64,000 nt of DNA from Bordetella parapertussis (GTDB taxonomy: Bacteria > Pseudomonadota > Gammaproteobacteria > Burkholderiales > Burkholderiaceae_A): positions 1-64,000 of the forward strand of contig CAMCRF010000002.1 in the NCBI GenBank assembly GCA_945877235.1. Reading direction: 5' to 3'. The translations under genes were made by a program, and so were the position numbers. Numbering within the stretch: position 1 is the first letter of the stretch; every line of letters begins with the position of its first letter. The notes below the pieces were generated by a model. It saw only the letters and a program-made list of their open reading frames with translations. It was not told the DNA's origin and did not search any database. Positions 24,267-36,324 of this stretch are shown here, piece by piece.

Positions 24267-25164
24267 GCCCGTTCAATCTCCCTCGTCTGCATCAACCCTC
24301 AAGCCTGGCTTGTATGTCACCGCAACGCCAATCGGCCGCTTGGAGGATCTCAGTCCACGCGCCAAGGACACGCTCGAACAGGCAGACTGGATCTGTGCAG
24401 AGGACAGCAGAGAGACGACAAAACTCTTGCTCGCACTCGGCATCAGGCGTGCGCCACCACGCATGCTGTCTTTGCATGCCCACAATGAGGCACGCCAGAT
24501 TCCAGAAGTGCTCTCCTTGCTTGGCCAGTCGTGTAGCGTGGCACTGGTCTCTGACGCGGGAACACCGGGCATTTCCGATCCAGGAGCCCGTCTGATTCAG
24601 GCAGCGTGGGAGGAGGGCTATCGAATCTCGCCCATTCCCGGCGCAAGTGCAGTCATCGCTGCAGCGAGCGTGAGCGGGTTTCTCACGGACGCCGAGCGGC
24701 CCCTGACGTTCTGGGGATTCCTGCCCACACGAGAATCTGCTCGCCGCGCCAGATACGCGGCCATGCTGAACCACCCCGGCGTATCGGTCTGCTTTGAAGC
24801 ACCGCATCGCATCCATGAGAGCCTCGCCACCGCCGAGGCTGTGCTGGGTGATCAGTGTGAGCTCATGCTTGCAAGAGAAATGACCAAATCCTTTGAGCGA
24901 TTTATGCGCGGAAACGCCGCATCCGTTCGTGCACAGCTTGCTGAAGATCTCGCACAGGACGCACACGCTGACCGCGGTGAGATGGTCATGGTGCTCTCAC
25001 CCCATGTGCAAGCGCCGACTCGGCTCACGCCGTCACTGCACGGCCTGTGGCTGTCTTTGTTACAAGGAAAGCTCTCCAAGCCGCAGGCGGCCAAACTGCT
25101 CGCAGAGACCCTGCGTATCTCCCGTGAGGAGGCATATGACCTGATGCTAGAGGCTGGTTTATGA
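24265..25164 (+). CDS. rsmI: 16S rRNA (cytidine(1402)-2'-O)-methyltransferase
   Basis: 299 residues from the ATG at 24265; an upstream in-frame ATG at 24190 would lie inside yraN and gives unconserved sequence. LYVTATPIGRLEDLSPRA, ICAEDSRETTKLL and SDAGTPGISDPGARLI are the signature blocks of the RsmI tetrapyrrole-methylase fold. Modifies C1402 in the 16S rRNA decoding centre. Divergent with yraN; ends 6 bases inside dsbA. Confidence 0.95.
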   Translation: MPVQSPSSASTLKPGLYVTATPIGRLEDLSPRAKDTLEQADWICAEDSRETTKLLLALGIRRAPPRMLSLHAHNEARQIPEVLSLLGQSCSVALVSDAGTPGISDPGARLIQAAWEEGYRISPIPGASAVIAAASVSGFLTDAERPLTFWGFLPTRESARRARYAAMLNHPGVSVCFEAPHRIHESLATAEAVLGDQCELMLAREMTKSFERFMRGNAASVRAQLAEDLAQDAHADRGEMVMVLSPHVQAPTRLTPSLHGLWLSLLQGKLSKPQAAKLLAETLRISREEAYDLMLEAGL

Positions 25165-25839
25165 CACCTTTTGAATGAGGTGGCTCACCACTTGCAGCGC
25201 GCGCTGGTGACTGCCGCCAGCCATCGCCGGCGAAGTGATGTAGAGGCCTTGCACTGTGAACCTGGGGACTCCGTCGACGCGATGGCTGCGCATGAGCTCC
25301 GTTCCGCGGGCCATGCGAGCGGCAACCTCAGAGGAGCGCCAAGCGCGACCAAAATCGGCGTCCGACATGCCCTGCTCCTGAGCCCAGAGCGTCAGCGTTT
25401 CGAAGGTCGACATGGGCCGTTGCTTGACGTGTATCGCCTCAAAAACGCTCGGCCCGAGCTTGGACTCAAGGCCCATGAGCTGCAGAGTATAGAAGAGCTG
25501 CTGATGCACAGTGCCTCTGAAGGCGACGTGTTCCTTTCGAAACGCGACACGCGCGGGTAGCTTTTGCAGCCACGCCCTCAGGTGAGGCTCGAGAGCAAAG
25601 CAATGGCCGCAGGCATACCAAAAAAACTCGATCACTTCCACAGTTCCAGCTTTCTGAATGGGAAGGGCTTGGGGCAAACGCCCGTAGTCAATGCCTTCAT
25701 CGAATCCCATGGCGGCCTGAACGGGGCTGGTCACCGCGAGCACACACGAGGCCCCCAAAGCCTGGACCAACTTGCGACGATCCTGCGTTTGAGGCGCTGC
25801 CCACACGGGGGATTTAAACAAGGGGGGTTTCATTTCCAT
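25159..25839 (-). CDS. dsbA: thiol:disulfide interchange protein DsbA
   Basis: 226 residues from the ATG at 25837-25839, preceded by AGGAG 7 bases upstream; a TTG at 25854 is in frame but would sit on the ribosome binding site. A signal segment (residues 22-42) precedes the thioredoxin fold with C77-GH-C80 in EFFWYACGHCFALEPHL, and RVDGVPRFTVQG near the end carries the cis-Pro. It oxidises periplasmic cysteine pairs. Lies 30 bases after the SPOR gene in the common argS-SPOR-dsbA order. Confidence 0.94.
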   Translation of the reverse strand: MEMKPPLFKSPVWAAPQTQDRRKLVQALGASCVLAVTSPVQAAMGFDEGIDYGRLPQALPIQKAGTVEVIEFFWYACGHCFALEPHLRAWLQKLPARVAFRKEHVAFRGTVHQQLFYTLQLMGLESKLGPSVFEAIHVKQRPMSTFETLTLWAQEQGMSDADFGRAWRSSEVAARMARGTELMRSHRVDGVPRFTVQGLYITSPAMAGGSHQRALQVVSHLIQKVS

Positions 25840-25869
25840 ACGCTCACTCCTCAAGACGCTGTGTATCGA

Positions 25870-26463
25870 TTACTCATTGAGCACCCGCACCACGGTTGAC
25901 TCGACTCCGTTATCGGAGAGTGCCGCTTTCATTTGATTGAGGGTCTCGAACTGATCAAATGGGCCCACACGGACCCGAAAAACCTCTGACCCCTCTCGCT
26001 GGGCACGAGAAATGGTCGCCTCGAACCCCAGAATCGCCAGCCGTGCCTTCATTTGGTCCGCCTCTGAAGCAGACCGAAACGCAGCGACTTGAAGCACATA
26101 ACGCGTGCCGAGCGGCTCCACGGGTTTATCAGATTTCGTCGGCGTCGCAGATGGCAAGACCTCCGCCCGTGGGGCCTGCTGAGGCTCGGGCTCTGCAGGG
26201 CGCTCACTGGCGCGCTCTGGCTCGGCCGCGGGCTCAGTCACGTTGGATGCAGGCGCTGCCTTGCGAAGACCTTTGTCCACCAGCGGAAGCGGTGCCTGCG
26301 TGATGTAGAGCGCCAGCACCGCGCTCAGAAGACACCCTACGGCGACACCCACCGCAAACGGCACGAGGCCCAACCCACTGCGCGAAGCGACGCGAGCTCG
26401 GTTGGCGTGCCGCGAGGCGCTCGACTCGCTCGGCGAGGGGGACGGGTGCGACGGGGTGTTCAT
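25870..26463 (-). CDS. SPOR-domain cell-division protein (FtsN-like)
   Basis: 197 residues. Cytoplasmic N-terminus, one membrane helix at about residues 33-55 (GLVPFAVGVAVGCLLSAVLALYI), an Ala/Pro/Glu-rich linker and a C-terminal SPOR domain (YVLQVAAFRSASEADQMKARL...FRVRVGPFDQFETLNQMK). SPOR domains bind denuded septal peptidoglycan. Sits 9 bases after argS in the same direction. Confidence 0.92.
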   Translation of the reverse strand: MNTPSHPSPSPSESSASRHANRARVASRSGLGLVPFAVGVAVGCLLSAVLALYITQAPLPLVDKGLRKAAPASNVTEPAAEPERASERPAEPEPQQAPRAEVLPSATPTKSDKPVEPLGTRYVLQVAAFRSASEADQMKARLAILGFEATISRAQREGSEVFRVRVGPFDQFETLNQMKAALSDNGVESTVVRVLNE

Positions 26464-26472
26464 GTCCGCAAT

Positions 26473-28257
26473 TTACATCCGTTCGGGGGCAGAGACCCCG
26501 AGTCGTGCAAGGCCTTGGGCGAGGACACTGGCTGTTGCGGCCACCAACATCAACCGCCCCTCGCGGAGGATTGGGTCTTCAACCAACACCCGCTCTGCGT
26601 TATAAAAGCCGTGAAAGTCCGCTGCAAGGTCTCTCAAGTAAAAGGCCACGAGGTGTGGTGCGTGGTCCTCGGTCGCCTGAGCGAGCACCTCAGGGTATGC
26701 ATCCAAGCGCTGACAAAGTGTGGACTCTCTCGGCGCGCTCAGTCGAAGCCGCGCTTGCATGGACAGCTCCGGCGCTTCTTGCGTCCTTTGCTCACAGTGT
26801 TGAAGAGTCTGGCCTGCCTGGCTGAGCACGCTGCAGGCCCGAGCGTGGGCGTATTGGACGTAATACACCGGATTGTCATCGCTCTGCGCCAAGGCCAGAT
26901 CGAGGTCGAATACAAACTCGGAGTCGGGCTTGCGTGAGACGAGAAAAAACCGCACCGCATCACGACCCCGCTGGGCATCCCACGGCGCATCCGCGTCTTG
27001 ATCGCTCGCGCCACCGGACCACCGAATCAGATCCCTCAGGGTGACGTAGGAGCCTGCGCGCTTGGAGAGCTTGACCTCCTGACCCCCGCGCATGACCGTG
27101 ACCATTTTATGCAGAATATAGTCTGGGTATCCCTTCGGAATGGCCTCACCCAGCATCTGCAGGCCCGCTCGCACCCTGGCCACCGTCCCGTGATGGTCTG
27201 AGCCTTGGATGTTGATGGCCGAAGAGAAGCCCCGCTTGAACTTATCCCAGTGATACGCGACATCTGGCACGAAATAGGTGTAGCCGCCCTCCGACTTGCG
27301 CATCACGCGATCTTTGTCGTCGCCATGCTCGGTCGTGCGAAGCCAAAGCGCCCCCTCCTGCTCATAGGTTGCGCCTCTCTCCGTCAGGCGCTTGACCACT
27401 GCATCCACACGGCCATCCTCGTAGAGCGCAGACTCCAGCGCGAAGCGATCGAATTCAACCCCAAAGGCCTGCAGGTCGAGATCTTGCTCATGCCTGAGAA
27501 AAGCCACCGCAAACCGACGAATCGCTTGCAAGTCCTCAGGGTCGCCGCCACCTTGTATGGGCGCACCATCTCGCGCCTGCACGGTGTGCCCCTCTCGATA
27601 GGCCTGCGCAATGTCTTGAATGTATTCACCCCGATACCCGTCTGAGGGGAACTGCGGGTGCTCTGGGGACCAGCCCTTGAGTCGCGCCTGGACACTGCGC
27701 GCGAGGTTGTCAATCTGTGCACCCGCATCGTTGTAATAGAACTCCCGATGCACCCCGTATCCCTGTGACTCCATGACGCGCGCAAGGCTGTCACCGAGCG
27801 CTGCCTGACGGCCATGCCCCACATGCAAGGGCCCCGTCGGGTTGGCAGAGACATATTCGAGCAAGACCGAACCGGCGCTGCCCGCAGGCCGATGGCCATA
27901 GAGGCCCCTATGCTCGAGGACCATGCGCACCACTGTCGTTCTGGCGGCAACAGAGAGGCGGAAGTTTAAAAAGCCGGGACCCGCCACGTCGATCGCTTCG
28001 ATCAGGTCGAGGCAATTGGGCGACTCGGTCAGCTTTGCTTTGAGCGACTGCGCAATCATCTGGGGCTTTTGCCCCCAGGGCTTGGCAAGACGCAGGCAGA
28101 TCCCAGTGGCCCAGTCGCCATGGTCAGACTGCTTTGGACGGTGCAGGCTCTCGAGGACCTCGCCCATGGTCGGAGGCTGAGCCTGATCGGGGCCCGAGAT
28201 CGAGTCGAGGGCTGTGCAGATCATCTGGGACAGCGTGTGCAAAGGGTGTTCGTGCAT
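26473..28257 (-). CDS. argS: arginyl-tRNA synthetase
   Basis: 594 residues from the ATG at 28255-28257; 27 further in-frame codons upstream look unconserved. The N-terminal Arg-tRNA domain is followed by the class I catalytic block [20 protein letters not shown], the KMSK-equivalent [12 protein letters not shown] and the anticodon-binding DALR domain with [11 protein letters not shown]. Charges tRNA-Arg in the cytoplasm; a tRNA-Arg gene lies about 500 bases away. Confidence 0.96.
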   Translation of the reverse strand: MHEHPLHTLSQMICTALDSISGPDQAQPPTMGEVLESLHRPKQSDHGDWATGICLRLAKPWGQKPQMIAQSLKAKLTESPNCLDLIEAIDVAGPGFLNFRLSVAARTTVVRMVLEHRGLYGHRPAGSAGSVLLEYVSANPTGPLHVGHGRQAALGDSLARVMESQGYGVHREFYYNDAGAQIDNLARSVQARLKGWSPEHPQFPSDGYRGEYIQDIAQAYREGHTVQARDGAPIQGGGDPEDLQAIRRFAVAFLRHEQDLDLQAFGVEFDRFALESALYEDGRVDAVVKRLTERGATYEQEGALWLRTTEHGDDKDRVMRKSEGGYTYFVPDVAYHWDKFKRGFSSAINIQGSDHHGTVARVRAGLQMLGEAIPKGYPDYILHKMVTVMRGGQEVKLSKRAGSYVTLRDLIRWSGGASDQDADAPWDAQRGRDAVRFFLVSRKPDSEFVFDLDLALAQSDDNPVYYVQYAHARACSVLSQAGQTLQHCEQRTQEAPELSMQARLRLSAPRESTLCQRLDAYPEVLAQATEDHAPHLVAFYLRDLAADFHGFYNAERVLVEDPILREGRLMLVAATASVLAQGLARLGVSAPERM

Positions 28258-28336
28258 GCCGCAAGTGTAGCGTCTTGAGCAGCGAATCTCGTGGCGAAGA
28301 TAGACGTCTGCATGGGCTTTGCGTATGGTTTCGGCC

Positions 28337-28759
28337 ATGATGTCAAAACCTTCTCTTCCTCCTTCGCGCCCCGAGGGTTACTCTCCCGGTCGCGGCGTAA
28401 GGCGGCTCTGGCCCGCGCTCAAGAATTCCATTCGTGGGCTGCGGTTTACGTTTCTCTCAGAGTCTGCATTTCGCCTTGAGGTCGGGCTCTTTGTCGTCCT
28501 CACATTGCTGCTGATCTTGGTTCCCTTCACGGCCCTCGAGCGCCTTGTGCTGATGGGTTCGATGCTCTTGGTCCTGATTGTCGAACTCCTCAATACCGGC
28601 ATCGAGCTTGCGATCGATCGCATTTCAGCCGAGCGCCATCCGCTCTCCGGGTTTGCCAAGGATGCTGGCAGCGCAGCAGTACTCTTGGCGCTGGGTTTTT
28701 GCGGGATGTGTTGGATCGTATTGCTCTGGCCACACGCCGCACAGGTTATGTTGCGCTGA
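28337..28759 (+). CDS. dgkA: diacylglycerol kinase
   Basis: About 140 residues. ATG codons at 28325, 28337 and 28340 are possible starts; 28337 or 28340 fit the family best. Three membrane helices and the active-site block [16 protein letters not shown], with the catalytic Glu, identify the trimeric membrane enzyme that recycles diacylglycerol from phosphoglycerol transfer reactions. The N-terminus has about 30 residues more than the short E. coli enzyme. Diverges from argS. Confidence 0.9.
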   Translation: MMSKPSLPPSRPEGYSPGRGVRRLWPALKNSIRGLRFTFLSESAFRLEVGLFVVLTLLLILVPFTALERLVLMGSMLLVLIVELLNTGIELAIDRISAERHPLSGFAKDAGSAAVLLALGFCGMCWIVLLWPHAAQVMLR

Positions 28760-28786
28760 ATGTGTCGATGCACGCTTTAATTCGCG

Positions 28787-28862
28787 TGGCGCGTCTGGCA
28801 GGAATCGAACCTGCGACCCTTGGCTTCGGAGGCCAATACTCTATCCACTGAGCTACAGACGC
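28787..28862 (-). tRNA. tRNA-Arg (CCG)
   Basis: On the minus strand GCGTCTG pairs with CAGACGC in the acceptor stem, the anticodon loop CTCCGAA carries CCG, the T arm is CAGGTTCGATTCCTG and an encoded CCA lies at 28787-28789. The mature part is 73 bases plus CCA. It decodes CGG. Confidence 0.97.
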
Positions 28863-28894
28863 GAGCGGGCCGCCTTGTGCGCTGCCCGGCCCTC

Positions 28895-28900
28895 TATAAT
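28895..28900 (+). promoter_or_regulatory. consensus -10 element upstream of the cytochrome c gene
   Basis: TATAAT at 28895-28900, about 55 bases before the cytochrome start codon. No good -35 at the usual distance (GCCTTG at 28872 is the best with a 17-base spacer). The reverse complement TATTAT could also serve the tRNA-Arg gene on the minus strand. Confidence 0.45.
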
Positions 28901-28954
28901 AGTGGATTCCTGCCAACTGGCGAACCCTCATTTCATCTACTCAAAGAGCCCCCC

Positions 28955-29452
28955 ATGAGCGATCACGACACCCCCATCAAGACCCCTAAGCAGCTGATCG
29001 TTGCCATTGTTCTCTCCTTCGTTATTCCCATCGTGGTCATTGTGCTGCTCACCAAATACATTGGGGCCATGACCAAAGTGGGCGCAGGCAGCTCAGCGCT
29101 CACCCCCGAGGCCATTGCCGAGCGCATCAAGCCCGTGGGGCGCGTTCTCACGGAGGCCCCTGTCGGCGTAGCCACTTCAACCGCTGCCTCAGGCCCCAAG
29201 AAGGTGCGGGCTGGTGCTGAGGTCTATAAGGCTCAGTGCGCGGCCTGTCACGCTGCAGGCGTGCTGGGTTCGCCAAAATTTGGCGACAAGGCTGCATGGG
29301 CACCACGCATCGGCAAAGGCTACGATGCGTTGCTGCAGTCCGTGCTCAAAGGCAAGGGCGCCATGGGCGCTCAAGGGGGTGGTGCCTACTCCGACGCCGA
29401 GATCGGCGAGGCGATGAAGGTGCTGCTCAACTCGGCAGGTGGTAGCTTTTAA
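28955..29452 (+). CDS. membrane-anchored class I cytochrome c (c5-like)
   Basis: 165 residues from the ATG at 28955; an upstream frame runs through the tRNA and is not coding. One N-terminal helix (residues 14-36) anchors the protein, an Ala/Pro linker follows, and the heme domain has C95-AA-C98-H99 and a likely axial Met in GKGAMGAQGG. This is the c5 arrangement common in betaproteobacterial respiratory chains. Eight bases before coq7. Confidence 0.93.
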   Translation: MSDHDTPIKTPKQLIVAIVLSFVIPIVVIVLLTKYIGAMTKVGAGSSALTPEAIAERIKPVGRVLTEAPVGVATSTAASGPKKVRAGAEVYKAQCAACHAAGVLGSPKFGDKAAWAPRIGKGYDALLQSVLKGKGAMGAQGGGAYSDAEIGEAMKVLLNSAGGSF

Positions 29453-29460
29453 GGCTTGCG

Positions 29461-30117
29461 ATGCGTGATCTGAAGCACGCTGACCGCCTGCTTGGCGCGA
29501 TCGACCACGGGCTTCGAACGCTCACAGGTCTCAATGGGGGTACAGGCCGGCTCTGCCCCCAACCCGTGGCCCTCGCGCAGCGTGAGGGGGCCGAGGCTTC
29601 GCTTAGCCCGCCAGAGCGACGGCATGCTGCCGCGCTGATGCGCGTGAACCATTCCGGAGAGATTGCGGCCCAGGCCCTCTATCAGGGCCAAGCATTGTTC
29701 GCGCGAAATGAGGAAGAGCGCAGGTTTCTCCTTCGCGCAGGTCAGGAAGAGGCTGATCACCTTCGATGGACCCGCATGCGGGTCCAGGAGCTCGGTGGCC
29801 GCACCAGCCTTCTTGATCCCATGTGGTACGCCGGTGCCTTTGTCCTGGGGGCACTCGCTGCGCGTCTCGGTACCGCAGCATCGATGGGTTTTCTCTCTGA
29901 AACCGAAGTTCAGGTAGAGGCGCATCTCAAGGGTCACCTCGTATCCTTACCGGAATCCGATCACGCCTCTCGCGCGATCGTGCAACAGATGATGGCCGAA
30001 GAGCAAACGCACGCAGGCGCAGCCAAGCGGCGTGGCGCGGCCGACCTTCCGGTGCCGGTACCGCAGCTGATGCGGGCAAGCGCAAAGGTTATGACGTCAG
30101 CTGCATATTGGATTTGA
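29461..30117 (+). CDS. coq7: 5-demethoxyubiquinone hydroxylase
   Basis: 218 residues. Diiron ligands are visible in MRVNHSGEIAAQALYQGQ, GQEEADHL and AEEQTHAG, the double-repeat E...ExxH pattern of Coq7. Inserts the last hydroxyl in ubiquinone synthesis at the inner membrane. It follows the cytochrome c gene, so both respiratory-chain functions are probably co-transcribed, and it converges on priA with 9 bases between. Confidence 0.96.
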   Translation: MRDLKHADRLLGAIDHGLRTLTGLNGGTGRLCPQPVALAQREGAEASLSPPERRHAAALMRVNHSGEIAAQALYQGQALFARNEEERRFLLRAGQEEADHLRWTRMRVQELGGRTSLLDPMWYAGAFVLGALAARLGTAASMGFLSETEVQVEAHLKGHLVSLPESDHASRAIVQQMMAEEQTHAGAAKRRGAADLPVPVPQLMRASAKVMTSAAYWI

Positions 30118-30126
30118 GGCCCTGAC

Positions 30127-32277
30127 TCAGCTCAGGCTCAAGGGGTCCACTTCGATCTGTGCGTTAAGTTTTGCCCGATGTGCTTGCACCCATGGCTCAC
30201 AGGCATCCAATGCGTGCTGTAACGCCCGCCGCTGGTGGGACTCCAAGATGAGCTGCCAGCGCGTGCGCCCTGCAACGCGCTCGGGATAGCGCGGGACCGG
30301 TGCACTGATCTGCACCCCTTGTAAGCCAAGCGTCTTGATCTGAACAGAGAGTTCTTCCAGGGCGCGGACCACCCTAGCCTCTTCGCGATGACTCGCACAA
30401 ATCAAGGCCATGCTGCCGTAGGGAGGGAGTCCCGACTGCTCGCGCTCAAGCGCCATCTCGTTCCAATACCGCGCGAAGCCCTCCATCGGGTCGGGATCGG
30501 CTAGGGCGAGAAAGACCGGATGGTTGGGGTAGCGGGTCTGGATGAGTACACTGGCCGTGGATCGGCCGGTTGGGTCTGGGTGACGGCCTGCGCGGCCTGC
30601 AACCTGGGCAATCCCGGCGTAGAGCCATTCGGGTCCCCGAAAGTCTGGGTTCGCAAGCTGACCGTCAGCGTCAACAACCACGACCAGCCGCAGTCGCTCG
30701 AAGTCATGCCCCTTCGCAGCCATCTGAGTGCCCACCAAGATGGAGACCTCCCCGGCATGGATCTGGGTCAGCATGTTTTCTAAGTCTTTGGGGGTACGGA
30801 TCTCGTCCCGATCCATACGGGCCACGACGGAACCCGGAAAGAGGGTCGCCAATGACGCCTCGAGGCGCTGGGTACCCTGCCCCAGGGGGCTAAGGTCCTG
30901 ATGTCCGCAGTCAGGGCAGGCGCTCGGTGGCTGGCTGACCAGTCCGCAGTGATGACAGATGGTACGCCATCGGCCTTTGGGGCGGTGTAGGACGGTCGGC
31001 GCCGTGCAGTCGCGGCAGTTAGAGCGCCAGCCGCATGCATCGCAGATCAGCACCGGTGCCCAGCCCCTTCGGTTCACAAAGAGGAGCACCTGACCCTGGT
31101 CTCGGATCACCCGCTCAATGGCCTGCTGCGCAGGCGCACTCAGTCCGCTTGGGCCAGCGGGGTATTTCAGCAGATCGATTCGATCTATGCTCGGGCGCTG
31201 GGCGCCACTGGCCTGCGTCCTCATGGTTACCCTTTCGTATCGGCCTCGGGAGACCTGAGCCCAGGTCTCTAGGCTCGGCGTTGCCGAGGCTAATAGCACG
31301 GGAATGCTGCGGTCAGCGCCAAGCCACACGGCAAGATCCCGTGCGGAGTAGCGCAGGCCCTCTTGTTGCTTGTAAGAGGCATCGTGCTCCTCATCGACGA
31401 CGATCATGGCCAAGCGTGGGATTGGACTCAGGATCGCCAGTCGCGTGCCCAGAACGATCTGTGCAGCCCCAAGGCTTGCGCGCAGCCAGTTCTCCGCCCG
31501 TTGACGCTCCGTGAGCCCGCTATGCAGCAGGGCAAGGGAGCGCCGGGGAAATGCGCGCTGCATCCGCTCAACCAGCTGGGGTGTGAGCCCAATCTCGGGA
31601 ACCAGCACCAGGATCTGCGCATTCGGCTCTCGCTCCAGCAGACGCGAGATTGCCGCTTGATAGAGACGGGTTTTTCCAGTTCCCGTGAGTCCATGGAGCA
31701 GGGTCGTGGGCGGCGGCTTTCGAAGAGTAAATGCGTCAAGGGCTTCAAGCGCCTGCTGCTGCTCGGAGGTAAAGGGCATGGTGGCCTGCTCCGATTCAAG
31801 ATCGACATCCACGCCTGCGTGTTCGTCTCTGCTCGAGAAGGGCTGTCGCGTTCTGATGGTGTGCTCGAGCGCAAGCGCAAGCGAGGGTTTCTCATTCGGC
31901 CGTGGTTCATGCACCTTCAGTCGCCTGAGCCATGCGGGCACTGCACTGAGGGCTGCTGCTCCAAGGCTGCGTCGGTAATAACGTGCGACAAACGAGATTA
32001 ACCGCAGGTGGTCCGCACTCCAAGGCGGCAGCGCATAGAGTCGCTCAATGACCGCCTTGAGAGGCCCCTCATGCTCGGGCGCTGGGTGGTTCGCCCGCAC
32101 AACCAAACCGGGAACGCGTCGGCGACCCAAGGGTACGCATACCCAGTCGCCCTCCGCCAGGGGTTGGTCGAGGGTGTCAAGGTAGTCAAGGGGCCCCAAT
32201 CCAGGCATGTCGACAGCGACTGCAACACGCCGCGTGGCCTGGCTCTCAGGCTGTGGATAAGTCTGTGGGGAAGTCAT
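30127..32277 (-). CDS. priA: primosomal protein N' (PriA helicase)
   Basis: 716 residues. N-terminal DNA-binding domain, helicase Walker A LLHGLTGTGKTRLYQ, Walker B IVVDEEHDASYK, and the two-zinc cysteine region CDACGWRSNCRDC...CHHCG...CPDCG. Restarts stalled replication forks. It lies 164 bases downstream of hemE; that gap has a 6-bp hairpin GGCTTA/TAAGCC at 32368-32387 but no T-run, so it is not a convincing terminator. Confidence 0.97.
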   Translation of the reverse strand: MTSPQTYPQPESQATRRVAVAVDMPGLGPLDYLDTLDQPLAEGDWVCVPLGRRRVPGLVVRANHPAPEHEGPLKAVIERLYALPPWSADHLRLISFVARYYRRSLGAAALSAVPAWLRRLKVHEPRPNEKPSLALALEHTIRTRQPFSSRDEHAGVDVDLESEQATMPFTSEQQQALEALDAFTLRKPPPTTLLHGLTGTGKTRLYQAAISRLLEREPNAQILVLVPEIGLTPQLVERMQRAFPRRSLALLHSGLTERQRAENWLRASLGAAQIVLGTRLAILSPIPRLAMIVVDEEHDASYKQQEGLRYSARDLAVWLGADRSIPVLLASATPSLETWAQVSRGRYERVTMRTQASGAQRPSIDRIDLLKYPAGPSGLSAPAQQAIERVIRDQGQVLLFVNRRGWAPVLICDACGWRSNCRDCTAPTVLHRPKGRWRTICHHCGLVSQPPSACPDCGHQDLSPLGQGTQRLEASLATLFPGSVVARMDRDEIRTPKDLENMLTQIHAGEVSILVGTQMAAKGHDFERLRLVVVVDADGQLANPDFRGPEWLYAGIAQVAGRAGRHPDPTGRSTASVLIQTRYPNHPVFLALADPDPMEGFARYWNEMALEREQSGLPPYGSMALICASHREEARVVRALEELSVQIKTLGLQGVQISAPVPRYPERVAGRTRWQLILESHQRRALQHALDACEPWVQAHRAKLNAQIEVDPLSLS

Positions 32278-32441
32278 GCCAGCAGAGTAACTCAGAGGCG
32301 TCTGTCAAGCGGTCTTGAGGGGGTGGCACCACCTAGAAAATGATTTAGTCAACATAATCATGGGGTTGGCTTACAACCTTTTAAGCCGTTCTCAAGGGCA
32401 CTTGGTAAGCCCGTTACCCGTGTCGCTGTGAATAATTTGTG

Positions 32442-33518
32442 CTACGCGAGATCGGCCGATGCCTGAGCCACGGCTTCAACGAGGTGGTGAACATGGTCGA
32501 CTGGCGTGAACTGGGAAATCCCATGGCCGAGGTTAAAAATGTGGCCTACGCCGGGTTCTCTCTTGCCAAAGCTCTGCACAACGGCCTGAGCGTGACGACG
32601 GATTTCTGGAGGAGTGCCCAGCAACACCGCTGGATCCAAGTTGCCCTGCAGCGCAACGCGATCTCCAACTTGCGCGCGAATGTCGCCCAGCTGAACCGTC
32701 CAGTCAAGGCCAATGGCTTGGCAACCGGTCTGCTCGACAACCTGTTGGGCCCAATGACCCCCACCCTTTACAAAGACAATGATGGGGATATCGGGATTGC
32801 GCGCGCGCAATTGGCCAACAATGAGCGCCAAGGGCTGAAGGGAGAACCGAGAGACCTGGGAGGCTGGTAACAATCCGCCCCAGCTGTCAAACAGCATGAT
32901 GGTTTGTGCCCCAGCGTCGATTTGCATCTGACAGTAGGCGCTCACATGCAAGACCAATTTCGAGAGCAGTTGGTCCACGAGATCTGGCCTGCTGTAAATC
33001 CATTTTCTTGCGGTCAAGAAGTCGTCGCCGGAGCTCCCGCCTGAGAGCATGTAGCATCCCAATGTCCAGGGGCTTCCTGAGAAGCCAATCAGGGGGACAC
33101 GCCCATTGAGCGTTTTGCGAATCAGACTAACCGCATCGGGCACATAACGCAGGGATTCCATTGCATCAACGCCTGGGAGGCCTTCAATGTCTGAGGCCTG
33201 CTCGATACGACGGTGAAACCTCGGGCCCTCTCCCTCAACAAAGTGAAGGCCGAGGCCTAGCGCGTCCGGAATGGTGAGGATGTCGGAGAATAAGATGGCC
33301 GCATCAAGGCCGTAACGATCGATCGGCTGGAGGGTGACCTCGCAAGCAAGCTCTGGATTCTGGCAGAGCTGCAGAAAGCTGCCAGCTTTCTTACGGGTGG
33401 CGTTGTACTCTGGCAGATACCGACCCGCCTGGCGCATCAGCCATACCGGCAGACGCTCAACGGGCTCACGCCGCAAAGCCCGAAGGAAGAGATCGTTCTG
33501 AGGCGCTGCGTGTACCAA
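32442..33518 (-). CDS. hemE: uroporphyrinogen decarboxylase
   Basis: 358 residues. NDLFLRALRREPVERLPVWLMRQAGRYLPEYNATR is the family start, with PILFSDILTIPDALGL and GFSGSPWTLGCYML in order. The reading frame begins with a TTG at 33516-33518, 1 base after the atpC stop, with GAGGG about 11 bases upstream; no ATG or GTG precedes the conserved sequence. Decarboxylates uroporphyrinogen III in heme synthesis. It follows atpC in the same direction, the usual atpC-hemE-priA order. Confidence 0.95.
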   Translation of the reverse strand: MVHAAPQNDLFLRALRREPVERLPVWLMRQAGRYLPEYNATRKKAGSFLQLCQNPELACEVTLQPIDRYGLDAAILFSDILTIPDALGLGLHFVEGEGPRFHRRIEQASDIEGLPGVDAMESLRYVPDAVSLIRKTLNGRVPLIGFSGSPWTLGCYMLSGGSSGDDFLTARKWIYSRPDLVDQLLSKLVLHVSAYCQMQIDAGAQTIMLFDSWGGLLPASQVSRFSLQPLALIVGQLRARNPDIPIIVFVKGGGHWAQQVVEQTGCQAIGLDWTVQLGDIRAQVGDRVALQGNLDPAVLLGTPPEIRRHAQAVVQSFGKREPGVGHIFNLGHGISQFTPVDHVHHLVEAVAQASADLA

Positions 33519-33519
33519 C

Positions 33520-33936
33520 CTATCGTTGCCCTCGGAACTTCCTGAGGGCTGCTAGCTGGGCCATGGCCACTGCAAGCTCTGCCTGGGCTGCCGCGTAATT
33601 CACGTCTTCGACATTGCGCGCAAGCATTTCCTCACAGCGGCGGCGGGCCTCCTCTGCCTTCGCTTCATCGAGGTCCTTTCCACGAATCGCGGTGTCTGCG
33701 AGCACGGTGACGGCTTTAGGCTGGACCTCAAGGATTCCGCCCGCGACGAAGACGAGATCTTCCTTGCCCTCTGCGTTTTGAATGCGAACGGCTCCAGGTC
33801 GGATGCGAGTGATCAGTGGCGTGTGGCCTGGCAGGATGCCGAGTTCGCCTGTCTCTCCGGGAAGCGCCACAAAATCGGCCTCCCCAGAGAAAATGCGCTC
33901 TTCGGCACTGACAACGGTGACATGAAGCTGAGCCAT
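33520..33936 (-). CDS. atpC: F1 ATP synthase subunit epsilon
   Basis: 138 residues. [40 protein letters not shown] is the conserved beta-sandwich start, and the C-terminal helical part is [15 protein letters not shown]. Part of the rotating central stalk. Last atp gene, 23 bases after atpD and immediately before hemE. Confidence 0.97.
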   Translation of the reverse strand: MAQLHVTVVSAEERIFSGEADFVALPGETGELGILPGHTPLITRIRPGAVRIQNAEGKEDLVFVAGGILEVQPKAVTVLADTAIRGKDLDEAKAEEARRRCEEMLARNVEDVNYAAAQAELAVAMAQLAALRKFRGQR

Positions 33937-33959
33937 AAGGCCTGTCCTTCCGGAATGGG

Positions 33960-36298
<2,339 letters not shown>

Positions 36299-36324
36299 GC
36301 CGTTATCCCTTTCTGTTGCCGAGC

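Noticed and set aside
26089..26937. 282-codon plus-strand frame across the SPOR gene and argS
   Set aside because: Spans two real genes in antisense, Arg/Leu/His-rich with no domain.
31363..32001. 212-codon plus-strand open frame opposite priA
   Set aside because: Lies within the conserved helicase domain of priA and shows no family features.
32368..32387. Hairpin GGCTTA/TAAGCC between hemE and priA as a terminator
   Set aside because: Only 6 bp, low GC and no T-run after it on either strand.
32439..32870. 143-codon plus-strand frame at the hemE 3' end
   Set aside because: Fully antisense to conserved hemE sequence; no motif.
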